17,635 nucleotides of DNA from RGIG3178 sp964533965 (lineage in GTDB: Bacteria > Bacillota > Clostridia > Christensenellales > QAND01), in NCBI GenBank assembly GCA_964533965.1, contig CAZHNN010000031.1:1-17635 (forward strand), in the 5' to 3' direction. The number at the start of each line of letters is the position of its first letter. Position 1 is the first letter of the stretch. The notes beneath the pieces were generated by a model, which did no database searches, was not told where the DNA came from, and worked only from the letters and a program-made list of their open reading frames with translations. Shown piece after piece: positions 7,364 to 14,359 of the stretch. The position numbers and the translations under genes were made by a program.

Positions 7364-8431
7364 TCAAAACAACGACATCAGGCTCTGCTCGTATGGTGCG
7401 CGGCAGATGCCTTTTTCAGTGATAACAGCGGTTATTAACTTGTTGTCCGTCACATCGAACGCCGGGTTGTAGCACTTCACATCCATGGGCGCCGACGGTT
7501 CCATAAAGAACATCCGCTTGATCTCCTGCGGGTCCCGAAGCTCGATTTGAATGTCCTTTCCCGTTTTGCAGTTCAGGTCGATGGTGGATGTAGGTCCCAA
7601 CACGTAGAATGGAATCCCATAATGTTTGGCTAAGATGGCGACGCCACTGGTGCCTATTTTATTCGCGACGTCCCCGTTGGCAGCCACCCTGTCACAGCCC
7701 ACAAAGCAGGCGTGCACCCAGCCGTTATGCATGACGATGCTCGCCATGTTGTCGCAGATGAGCGTCACATCGATGCCCGCCCGATCCAGCTCATAGGCCG
7801 TCAGCCGCGCGCCCTGCAACAAAGGCCGCGTCTCGTCGGCAAACACCTTGAAGTGCATGCCACGCTCCTTCGCTAAGAACAGCGGGCCCAGCGCCGTACC
7901 GTAACGGGAGGTTGCCAATGGCCCCGCGTTGCAGTGCGTCAAGACGCCGTCATTATCCTTGATCAGCGTGAGCCCATATTCCGAGATCGCCCGGCACATC
8001 CGCATATCCTCATCGTGTATTGCACGGCATTCCTTTTCCAAAAGACCGATGATTTCCTCTATGGATTTAGTGCTATTGGAGAGGACTACCTTCTCCATGC
8101 GACCGATCGCCCAGCTCAGGTTCACCGCCGTCGGCCGGGAGGAATTCAAATACCGCCCCATCTCCCGGAAATTGTCGGCAAAGGAATCGTATGTGTCCGC
8201 CTTTATCTGCCTTGCAAGGCAATACATCGCATACCCGGCACAGATGCCGATCGCGGGCGCGCCGCGCACCTGAAGCTTGCGTATGGCCTCAAACATCTGT
8301 TCCGCCGTCTTCAATGTGACGTATTCCACGCTGTTCGGAAGTCGCGTCTGGTCGAGGATAACGATGGCACTCCCGTCATCGCTGAGCCGTATATTTTCCA
8401 TTTGATCGCAGGTTGTCATGGCTGCCCCCAT
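7364..8431 (-). CDS. mtnA: MtnA-like aldose-1-phosphate isomerase (methylthioribose-1-phosphate isomerase family)
   Basis: A 355-residue member of the eIF2B-like isomerase family. MtnA converts 5-methylthioribose-1-phosphate to 5-methylthioribulose-1-phosphate; relatives act on 5-deoxyribose- or ribose-phosphates. Seen: RGAPAIG at 56-62 (phosphate binding), GVLTHCNAG at 162-170 with catalytic Cys167, and GCDRVAANGD at 245-254 with catalytic Asp247, then a GTSGVAILAKHYGIPFYV strand-helix. Full length, both catalytic residues present. It follows the radical SAM gene by 22 nt and is last in its operon; no other methionine-salvage gene (mtnK, mtnN, mtnB) is in the window. That makes disposal of 5-deoxyribose-1-phosphate from radical SAM chemistry, or a dedicated substrate of this operon, a reasonable alternative. 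The start may be ATG 8431 or the in-frame ATG at 8419; neither has a strong ribosome binding site. Confidence 0.9.
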   Translation of the reverse strand: MGAAMTTCDQMENIRLSDDGSAIVILDQTRLPNSVEYVTLKTAEQMFEAIRKLQVRGAPAIGICAGYAMYCLARQIKADTYDSFADNFREMGRYLNSSRPTAVNLSWAIGRMEKVVLSNSTKSIEEIIGLLEKECRAIHDEDMRMCRAISEYGLTLIKDNDGVLTHCNAGPLATSRYGTALGPLFLAKERGMHFKVFADETRPLLQGARLTAYELDRAGIDVTLICDNMASIVMHNGWVHACFVGCDRVAANGDVANKIGTSGVAILAKHYGIPFYVLGPTSTIDLNCKTGKDIQIELRDPQEIKRMFFMEPSAPMDVKCYNPAFDVTDNKLITAVITEKGICRAPYEQSLMSLF

Positions 8432-8453
8432 ACTTCTATTTTATTTCATCTCA

Positions 8454-9284
8454 TCAGCAATTGCCGATGAAGACATATTGCAGCGATTGTCTAGCTATTT
8501 CAGATAGCCTATGAATGGTATTAACAGGCGTCATGTTCTTGTCCGTCATCCTGTAACGCGGGAAAAACCGCGTCAGGTGCAGCGGGATATCCTCCCTTAC
8601 GGATGCCAACCACCGGGACAGGTCCCGGATCTCCTCTTCGCTGTCATTCTCACCGGGAATGACGAGCGTTGTCACTTCCACATGACACTTTTCCGCAGCC
8701 AATGCAATTGACCGCTTGACCGTTTCAAGGTCACCTGATATTCCCTTATAGAATTTGTCCGAAAATGCTTTCAAATCGATGTTCATTGCGTCGATGTGCG
8801 GCAAAAGTGCCCGCAGCGGCTCTTCACAAATGTAGCCATTGGTGACGACCACGTTTTTCAGGCCGTTGTCATGTGCCATCTTGGCACAATCCCGCACGTA
8901 TTCGTAGCCAATGAGCGGCTCGTTGTAGGTATAGGCGATGCCGATGTTACCCTCCCCTTTGGTCGAGACCGCCAGTTCGATCAGTGCTTTTGGCATTACC
9001 GTTCGTACCGCAGCGCTTTTATTGTCCGACATGGAAATATCGAAATTCTGGCAGAATGGGCAGCGTAGGTTACAGCCAAAACTGCCTACCGAAAGGATAT
9101 AGCTATGGGGGTAAAACCGGTACAGCGGCTTCTTCTCTATCGGATCCAGCGCAATCGAAGTGATCTTTGCATAGTTGATCGCGGTAACGGAGTCTTCAAC
9201 ATTGCTTCTGGCGCGGCAGAAACCGATATCGCCCTCATCCAATTGGCAATGGTGCGGGCATATATTGCAGATAAGTATGCTCAT
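8454..9284 (-). CDS. amrS: AmmeMemoRadiSam system radical SAM enzyme
   Basis: A 276-residue radical SAM protein resembling the pyruvate formate-lyase activase-like partner of the MEMO1/AMMECR1 trio. The cluster-binding motif is CNLRCPFCQ with Cys71, Cys75 and Cys78. An N-terminal cysteine region (Cys6, Cys9, Cys13, Cys23 in CNICPHHCQLDEGDIGFCRAR-type wording) may bind a second metal. GIAYTYNEP at 115-123, VVTNGY at 146-151 and NIDLKAF at 168-174 are typical strands of the partial TIM barrel, and HLTRFFPRY at 236-244 is a family hallmark. The ATG overlaps the stop of the preceding AmrB-AmrA gene by four bases (ATGA), so the two are translationally coupled. The protein ends at YVFIGNC; I recall longer family members with a further cysteine-containing tail, so this is a short form. 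The reaction catalysed is not established. Confidence 0.88.
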   Translation of the reverse strand: MSILICNICPHHCQLDEGDIGFCRARSNVEDSVTAINYAKITSIALDPIEKKPLYRFYPHSYILSVGSFGCNLRCPFCQNFDISMSDNKSAAVRTVMPKALIELAVSTKGEGNIGIAYTYNEPLIGYEYVRDCAKMAHDNGLKNVVVTNGYICEEPLRALLPHIDAMNIDLKAFSDKFYKGISGDLETVKRSIALAAEKCHVEVTTLVIPGENDSEEEIRDLSRWLASVREDIPLHLTRFFPRYRMTDKNMTPVNTIHRLSEIARQSLQYVFIGNC

Positions 9285-10663
9285 GTGTGTCTGACCACCT
9301 CAAAGCGCTCCATCGAATACGACTCATCCGGGGAAATGTTTCCCTTTTGCAGCGCGATCTGAACCTGCTGCTGCGGTGTATCCACGCCCTCCAGATTTGG
9401 CAGAAGCAACCCGAGCCGCCCACGGGAACGGACGATGACGCCGTATTTTTTGACATCGAGTTCATCGATGGATTTGATAGGCACCGGCATCATCAGCACA
9501 TCGACGTTGTATACGAGCTTTGGCAGTTCCTCCACGCGGACCGGAGAGAACCTTGGATCCTCGGTGGCGGCACTGACGGCCATTCGGATGATCTCGTCCG
9601 CAATGCACTCGGTCGTAGGTGTTATCGTTCCGATGCATCCCCGAAGGTTCCCGTCCTTTTTGAGCGATACAAATACCCCCGCCCTGTTCTTTATCATCGG
9701 ATCGGGAAGTCCCGTCGGCCTTTTGATGCGTGTTTGCGTCAGGATATAGTGCTCCAAAGACCGCCTTGCAAGGCGTACAAATTCATCCTCGTCCTCTTTG
9801 CGTTTTTTCAGCTTTTCCTGCTCTTCCTTTTCATAAACAGCGTCAAACCGCCTTGCATCATCCGTACCTTCGATGGAATAACAAGCAATCGCATACCCCA
9901 CGCCAAACGGCCCTTCATAGCTCAACAACTCCGGCTTGACAAAAAGCCCATCCAGCACGCCAGCCATGACGGCAAAGGAACGCAGGCCACATTCGGCTGC
10001 TGCTTCAAGGAATTCCTCATCAAAGCGAAGGAACTGCAAAAAGTCCCCGCTCGCCATCGCGTCTGTCACCTTCTTGTCGAATTCGGGGCCTTCCGGCGCA
10101 TACCCGTAGGGGCCGTCCTCTTTGAGCTTGTGGGACAAATCTCCGCTGGCGATGAATACGATGCGCTTATCGGTCTGTTGTGCTGCCTGCTGGATGCATT
10201 TTCCAAAGTGATAGTGCGTGATGAGCGGAAGACCTGAAAGGCCTATTCGCACCAGTGTATAGTCGGAATAGACCTGATTGACAAACATAAGAGGCACAAG
10301 CGTGCCATGGTCGAGAGCCCTATCGCGCTCGCCCAACGTTCCTGCGGGAATCTCTTGTGCACCGGCGATCTGTGATATGCTCTTTGCGAACTCGTCATCG
10401 TAGCAAAGTTTCAAACCGGCCTCGCCGGCGCCGAAGGCCCGTAAATCCCCTTTTGCACCCGTCCCGGGGGATATATGAAAGTAATCCGCATACATCACAC
10501 AGTGTGGTGAAGTCAACACGATCGTATCCGGCTTCAAGTCCGCGATACGCCTTGAGATTACCCCGAATGCATCAATGGTCTTTTGAATTTCCCTTTCCTG
10601 CCCCCGGCCGACCTGGGCTACCGCCAGTGGCGGGTGCGGCACGATGAAGGCGCCTAAAAGCAT
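9281..10663 (-). CDS. Fused AmmeMemoRadiSam proteins B and A (LigB/MEMO1-like + AMMECR1)
   Basis: A 460-residue fusion. Residues 1-265 are a LigB-type extradiol dioxygenase-like (MEMO1-related) domain: VPHPP with His10, SPHCVMY with His54, LDHGTLVPL with His119, SGDLSH with His178, and SYEGPFGVGY with Glu250. His10, His54 and Glu250 are plausible metal ligands by analogy to the two-His-one-Glu set of LigB enzymes. A charged Lys/Glu linker runs from about 276 to 294. Residues 295-460 are an AMMECR1 domain: LARRSLEHYI, GVFVSLKKDGNLRGCIG-type strand with LRGCIG at 340-345, EDPRF at 368-372, and LLLPNLEGV at 419-427. AAGGAG lies nine bases before ATG 10663. The downstream radical SAM gene overlaps it by four bases. 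The biochemical role is unknown; fusion implies that the two parts work on one substrate or complex. Confidence 0.9.
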   Translation of the reverse strand: MLLGAFIVPHPPLAVAQVGRGQEREIQKTIDAFGVISRRIADLKPDTIVLTSPHCVMYADYFHISPGTGAKGDLRAFGAGEAGLKLCYDDEFAKSISQIAGAQEIPAGTLGERDRALDHGTLVPLMFVNQVYSDYTLVRIGLSGLPLITHYHFGKCIQQAAQQTDKRIVFIASGDLSHKLKEDGPYGYAPEGPEFDKKVTDAMASGDFLQFLRFDEEFLEAAAECGLRSFAVMAGVLDGLFVKPELLSYEGPFGVGYAIACYSIEGTDDARRFDAVYEKEEQEKLKKRKEDEDEFVRLARRSLEHYILTQTRIKRPTGLPDPMIKNRAGVFVSLKKDGNLRGCIGTITPTTECIADEIIRMAVSAATEDPRFSPVRVEELPKLVYNVDVLMMPVPIKSIDELDVKKYGVIVRSRGRLGLLLPNLEGVDTPQQQVQIALQKGNISPDESYSMERFEVVRHT

Positions 10664-10755
10664 ATCTCTTCACTCCTTCTCGATGGAATCCCGTGCCAAT
10701 ACTTTGCCAATCCCAACCTCACTCTATCCGGGTGAAAAGCTCTTCTACGCGCGTA

Positions 10756-11271
10756 TCATGTGTTCTTCTGGAGGCGACGGGGCATCTTTCGCTTTCTAAC
10801 GGTTTTATGCTGGTAATTTTCCGAAAGCACGCTGATATTCCCATCGACCTCCAGCACGGCCAGGTCCACGTCCTTTACGTTGAACACGCCGTGCTCGCGC
10901 ACTGCCTCTTCCAGCTCTTCCATGCTCATCTTTACTCTTTTTAGATTTCTCTGATTGACTGTTCCACTGTAGATAAGAAGCATTTCACTTCCCTGTATGA
11001 ATTTGCTTAGCTTTCTGGAGCGGAACATGAGGTCCTTGAGCAAGAAGTTGATGACGAACAGCGTTCCAGCTGCCACAAGTCCCCCAACAAGCGACGTGTT
11101 GGGGCCTACCATCGCATTTTGCACCGCGTTGCTTATCAAAAGAATAAACACGAGGTCGATCACCGAAAGCTGGCTCAATTCCTTTCGCCCGGTGATGCGT
11201 ATGGCAAGTACGATGAAGACATACACACACAGCGAGCTGAACGCTATATTGAGATATTCGTTGGAAAACAT
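10756..11271 (-). CDS. DUF421 (YetF/YcaP-type) membrane protein
   Basis: A 171-residue membrane protein of the DUF421 family, which is widespread in Firmicutes and without a firm function. Three hydrophobic segments lie at about 6-25, 36-54 and 58-78. The family hallmark GRKELSQLSVIDLVF is at 28-42, followed by LLISNAVQNAM. Residues 85-150 form the soluble C-terminal domain (SRKLSKFIQGSEMLLIYSG start, then VNQRNLKRVKMSMEELEEAVREHGV-type helix, then DVDLAVLEVDGNISVL), and the tail is very basic (KTVRKRKMPRRLQK). GGGAGG lies six bases before ATG 11271. It is followed after 92 nt by the AmrB-AmrA fusion on the same strand; I see no clear terminator or promoter in that gap, so it may lead the operon, though membership is not proven. 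Confidence 0.88.
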   Translation of the reverse strand: MFSNEYLNIAFSSLCVYVFIVLAIRITGRKELSQLSVIDLVFILLISNAVQNAMVGPNTSLVGGLVAAGTLFVINFLLKDLMFRSRKLSKFIQGSEMLLIYSGTVNQRNLKRVKMSMEELEEAVREHGVFNVKDVDLAVLEVDGNISVLSENYQHKTVRKRKMPRRLQKNT

Positions 11272-11312
11272 GTGCAGCCTCCCTTATGCGGACGCTTTTT
11301 CATAAGACAAAA

Positions 11313-11373
11313 CAGCGTTGTCCTTGTCATCATTATACAACAGGATTGGAAAATCACACCATCCACAACGCTG
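11313..11373. repeat. Nine-bp inverted repeat around the divergent promoter
   Basis: CAGCGTTGT at 11313-11321 is the exact reverse complement of ACAACGCTG at 11365-11373, with 43 bases between. The pair brackets the -10 and -35 boxes proposed for the DUF421 operon. It could be a split operator; its left arm is just inside the transcript, so it is not a hairpin of that RNA. Confidence 0.5.
11332..11359 (-). promoter_or_regulatory. Candidate promoter for the DUF421-AmmeMemoRadiSam-isomerase operon
   Basis: On the minus strand a perfect TATAAT (11332-11337) preceded, after 16 nt, by a weak GTGTGA (11354-11359, 3/6). The start would be near 11325, giving a leader of about 54 nt. The -10 is convincing; the -35 is poor, suggesting help from an activator. 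Confidence 0.5.
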
Positions 11374-11408
11374 ATACCACCCGCAAACAAATCCGTGTCA
11401 TTCAAGTA

Positions 11409-11437
11409 TTGCATGTGGTAAATTGGCATTGTATCAT
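11409..11437 (+). promoter_or_regulatory. Candidate promoter for the dehydrogenase / LarA-like pair
   Basis: TTGCAT at 11409-11414 (4/6), a 17-nt spacer and TATCAT at 11432-11437 (5/6). The leader would be ~108 nt; no clear riboswitch or attenuator fold was recognised in it. Confidence 0.5.
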
Positions 11438-11551
11438 CAAATGGGAGACATCGGGCACTTCTGCCTATTCCCAAGAAATCCACCTGAAGCGGAACATCAT
11501 CACACCCCTTTTACGCCACGATAAAACAACCACATAACAGGAGGACGACAC

Positions 11552-12634
11552 ATGGAAATGAAGGGCATCATCGCCTATCCAAACGGCGATCTGCAACTGG
11601 AAACCGTACCCGTTCCCACGCTGGGCAACAATCCCTATGCACCACACGACGTGCTTTGTGAGGTCGAGTACTGCGGCATTTGCGGCAGCGATATCCACCG
11701 CTGGAAAGCCGACAAAACGGGCGTTAAGACCTCTCCACGCAAGGTCGTGGTAGGACATGAGATTGTAAGCGTTGTCAAAGAAGTAGGCCCTTCGGTAACA
11801 AGGGTGAAGCCGGGAGACAGGGTCGTCCATGAAATCGTAACGTTCTATTGCGGACGCTGCCCCAACTGTCTGGAGGGAAAATTCAACATCTGCAATACCA
11901 TCGCGCCGATGGAAGGCCGGGCGCATTTTGTGACGGGTGGTGGGTTCGCAAAGTACACCGTCTGGCCGGAATTCCAGCTTCATAAGCTAACGGAGAGCAT
12001 AAACCCGAAATCGGCCGTGCTCATGGAGCCGACGGCAGGCTCGGTGCACAGCATCATCACGCGCATGAACATCAAGGCGGGAGAATCTATTGCCATTCTT
12101 GGCCCGGGCGCTCGCGGCATCCTGATGATGCAGGTCTGCAAGGCAGTCGGCGCAGGTCCGATCATTATGACCGGGCTTACGCGTGACGAACCGACGCGTC
12201 TTGCGATGGCCAAAGAGTTGGGCTGCGATTATATCATCAACGCTGAAAAAGAAGATGTGAGAAAAAGGGTTGCCGAAATCACAGGCGGCCTCGGGGTGGA
12301 TGTGGTATTGGAGAACACGGGGGCGGTTGAACCCATCGATGAATCTCTGGACATCGTGCGCAAGGGCGGCCGGGTCATGTGGGCAGGCGGCGGCATCCGC
12401 GGCGGCATCGTAGCGCCGGTGGACACCTATAAGATCATCGTAAAGGAATTGGACGTCAGAGGCGAGATTTCCCAGATCCCCTACGACTGGACGACGGCGA
12501 TCAAGCTCGTGCAGAGCGGCGCAGTAAAGCTCGATCCACTGGTAACGCACACCTACAGCCTTGAGGATTGGGAACAGGGATTCGATCTTGCGGCGACGAG
12601 CGCCGAATGTTTGCGCGTCGCCATAGAACTGTAA
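11552..12634 (+). CDS. Zinc-dependent medium-chain dehydrogenase (alcohol/polyol dehydrogenase family)
   Basis: A 360-residue MDR oxidoreductase, cytoplasmic, resembling L-threonine/sorbitol dehydrogenases. Catalytic zinc ligands: Cys44 in GICGSD, His69-Glu70 in VVGHE, with Glu159 in MEPT nearby. Structural zinc: Cys100, Cys103, Cys106 and Cys114 in the CX2CX2CX7C lobe. The Rossmann turn is GPGARG at 184-189 rather than the usual GxGPIG. After strand 2 the sequence reads TGLTRDE without an acidic residue at the strand end, which would tolerate NADP, though this is not decisive. AGGAGG lies eight bases before ATG 11552. The LarA-like gene follows after 50 nt without a terminator, so the two are likely cotranscribed. 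The substrate is not identifiable; a polyol, sugar acid or hydroxy acid is possible given the partner. Confidence 0.9.
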   Translation: MEMKGIIAYPNGDLQLETVPVPTLGNNPYAPHDVLCEVEYCGICGSDIHRWKADKTGVKTSPRKVVVGHEIVSVVKEVGPSVTRVKPGDRVVHEIVTFYCGRCPNCLEGKFNICNTIAPMEGRAHFVTGGGFAKYTVWPEFQLHKLTESINPKSAVLMEPTAGSVHSIITRMNIKAGESIAILGPGARGILMMQVCKAVGAGPIIMTGLTRDEPTRLAMAKELGCDYIINAEKEDVRKRVAEITGGLGVDVVLENTGAVEPIDESLDIVRKGGRVMWAGGGIRGGIVAPVDTYKIIVKELDVRGEISQIPYDWTTAIKLVQSGAVKLDPLVTHTYSLEDWEQGFDLAATSAECLRVAIEL

Positions 12635-12684
12635 TCACTCATTGAATATATAATCTGCTCTGTGAAGAGCGAAAGGAGTTCTAC

Positions 12685-13953
12685 ATGGACGCCGTTGACG
12701 AATTACTTGAAGGTATACCGGTTCCAAAAGTGATGAAGGTCATTCAGACATTTGACCGGACAAAACTTGAAGATGTCGAGGGAACGCTCGTCGATCAGAT
12801 ACAATCCAACAGAGGGTTTCAATCCATACTGCCCGGCATGAGAATCGCGGTCGGCGTGGGCAGCCGCGGCATCACAAACCTGCCGCTGTGCGTAAAGATT
12901 ATCATAGCAAAACTTCGGGAAAAGGGTGCGGATCCGTTCATTGTGCCCGCGATGGGCAGCCATGGCGGCGCCAACGCACAGGGCCAGAAGAGCATGCTCA
13001 TCGGCATGGGCATCACGGAGGAATACGTAGGCGCTCCGATCCGCTCTTCCATGGAAACGGTACAACTGGCGGAAACGGTAAACGGGCTTCCGGTGGTCAT
13101 AGACAAATATGCAAACGAAGCGGACGGCATCGTGATCATCAACCGCATCAAGCCACATGTGGCATTCCGCGGGCCGTATGAGAGCGGTCTTATGAAGATG
13201 CTTACCATCGGCCTTGGCAAACAGCACGGAGCGGATATCTGCCATGAGTTGGGCTTTGGCAAAATGGCGGTAAACATCCCCGAAATCGCGAAGGTAATGA
13301 TCGAGATGAAGAACATTCTCTTCGCGGTGGGTTTGGTGGAAAACGCCTATCATGAAACGCACACCCTTGTGGTGCTCAACAAGGATGAGATCGCAGACCG
13401 AGAAATTGGGCTTCAGGAACTGTCCAAAAGCCTGTGCCCGCGGATTCAGTTCGATCAACTGGACGTGCTGATCATGGATGAAATGGGCAAGGATATCAGC
13501 GGAACGGGCTTTGATACGGGCGTCGTAGGGCGCTATCATACGCCGTTCATTTCCGGTGGACCGAATATCTCCAAAATGGGCATCCTCGATCTGACGGAGC
13601 GATCCCACGGTAACGCGAACGGCGTCGGAATCGTCGATTTTACGACGAAGCGGTTGTTTGACAAGTTCCTGCCCGATCAGACCTATCCGAACGCGTTGAC
13701 CTCCACCGTACCGCTCTCCGTTAAGATGCCGATGGTTTTGAAAAATGACCTGCAGGTGTTCCAGGCTGCCATCAAGACCTGCAACATCCTGGATAAGACG
13801 AAGGTACGCCTTGTTCGGATCAAAAACACCGTAAAGCTGGATGTCATTGAAGTCAGCGAATCGCTCAAAGAGGAGGTTCTTGCCTCCCCTTACCTCGAAC
13901 TCGCTTCAGAACCGTATGAATTGGCATTCAACGAGGATGGGAATTTGCTGTAA
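12685..13953 (+). CDS. LarA-like (DUF2088) protein, possible nickel-pincer racemase or epimerase
   Basis: A 422-residue homologue of lactate racemase LarA, whose family uses a nickel-pincer nucleotide bound to a lysine to racemise or epimerise alpha-hydroxy acids. Key positions look kept: GSHGG with His93 (LarA His108 region), IKPHVAF with His158 (His174 region), SGLMK with Lys171 (the cofactor lysine region, Lys184), and GKQHG with His181 (His200 region). Three extra residues lie between His158 and Lys171 relative to my memory of LarA, so the pocket differs. AAGGAG is six bases before ATG 12685. The gene follows the zinc dehydrogenase and ends before a terminator. No larB, larC or larE cofactor genes are in the window. 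The specific substrate is unknown, and true lactate racemase is unlikely. It could also be a non-catalytic DUF2088 protein. Confidence 0.83.
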   Translation: MDAVDELLEGIPVPKVMKVIQTFDRTKLEDVEGTLVDQIQSNRGFQSILPGMRIAVGVGSRGITNLPLCVKIIIAKLREKGADPFIVPAMGSHGGANAQGQKSMLIGMGITEEYVGAPIRSSMETVQLAETVNGLPVVIDKYANEADGIVIINRIKPHVAFRGPYESGLMKMLTIGLGKQHGADICHELGFGKMAVNIPEIAKVMIEMKNILFAVGLVENAYHETHTLVVLNKDEIADREIGLQELSKSLCPRIQFDQLDVLIMDEMGKDISGTGFDTGVVGRYHTPFISGGPNISKMGILDLTERSHGNANGVGIVDFTTKRLFDKFLPDQTYPNALTSTVPLSVKMPMVLKNDLQVFQAAIKTCNILDKTKVRLVRIKNTVKLDVIEVSESLKEEVLASPYLELASEPYELAFNEDGNLL

Positions 13954-14005
13954 AACCCAAATCAAGTGCTCCAGATCTTGAAATGACAAGCAACAAGGAA
14001 AAGGA

Positions 14006-14032
14006 AAGCGGCGTAATAGCCGCTTCTCTTTT
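14006..14032 (+). terminator. Rho-independent terminator after the LarA-like gene
   Basis: AAGCGGC at 14006-14012 pairs with GCCGCTT at 14019-14025 around a 6-nt loop, followed by a T-rich tail TCTCTTTT up to 14032. It lies 52 bases after the stop at 13953. Confidence 0.78.
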
Positions 14033-14279
14033 GCAGTTACTTGATTGTGACTTTACTTTATACATTTGAAGATTGAGCATCGATCAGGTTGAGCTTCAGC
14101 TGCGCGCCTTCTTTTTGCAATCGGAGGCTTTTTCCTTTTCATGCGATTATCTAGCTCCTAAAAGGTAGCTGAGCAAATAATATAAATTGTCATTCGCCGT
14201 TTTCATTTGTCCCCATATTTTGGAGAAATTCGATATATAATTATATACAAACCATATCCGTGCTTTCTGTCATTGAGCT
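14033..14279. other. Intergenic stretch without a clear gene
   Basis: About 400 bases separate the LarA-like gene from the flavoprotein gene. This middle part is AT-rich except for a GC-rich, coding-like island at 14070-14130. It holds a second weak terminator-like hairpin and a perfect 14-bp palindrome TATATAATTATATA at 14234-14247. A minus-strand 29-codon ORF (14142 to 14053) exists but overlaps the hairpin and has no well-spaced ribosome binding site. I see no convincing gene or RNA. Confidence 0.5.
14106..14133 (+). terminator. Weak second terminator-like hairpin
   Basis: GCCTTC at 14106-14111 pairs with GGAGGC at 14123-14128 (one T-G pair) around an 11-nt loop, followed by TTTTT at 14129-14133. 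The stem is short and the loop is large, so efficiency is doubtful. Confidence 0.4.
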
Positions 14280-14308
14280 TTGAACTTTACAATGTCAATC
14301 GGTATAGC
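14280..14308 (+). promoter_or_regulatory. Candidate promoter of the flavoprotein gene
   Basis: TTGAAC at 14280-14285, a 17-nt spacer and TATAGC at 14303-14308 (4/6 each). The start near 14315 gives a ~45-nt leader before ATG 14360. An 8-bp palindrome TAGCGCTA overlaps the -10 and could be an operator. Confidence 0.5.
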
Positions 14309-14359
14309 GCTACCCAAACCACATATTGGTCAGATAGCATTAAGGAAAGGATGATGTAT

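Noticed and set aside
9287..10237. Plus-strand ORF of 316 codons
   Set aside because: It is fully antisense to the AmrB-AmrA fusion gene, with no domain pattern.
10746..10755. Palindrome TACGCGCGTA right after the DUF421 stop
   Set aside because: It is only 10 bp, without a T tract or second copy. It could be chance and does not act as a terminator.
12703..13608. Minus-strand ORF of 301 codons
   Set aside because: It is antisense to the LarA-like gene. Its residues are dominated by His, Arg and Asp, as expected from reading a coding strand backwards.
14207..14359. N-terminal extension of the flavoprotein to ATG 14207
   Set aside because: The extension is AT-rich, contains the likely promoter, lacks a ribosome binding site and does not resemble the flavodoxin N-terminus, which begins at MKICIVSGNP.
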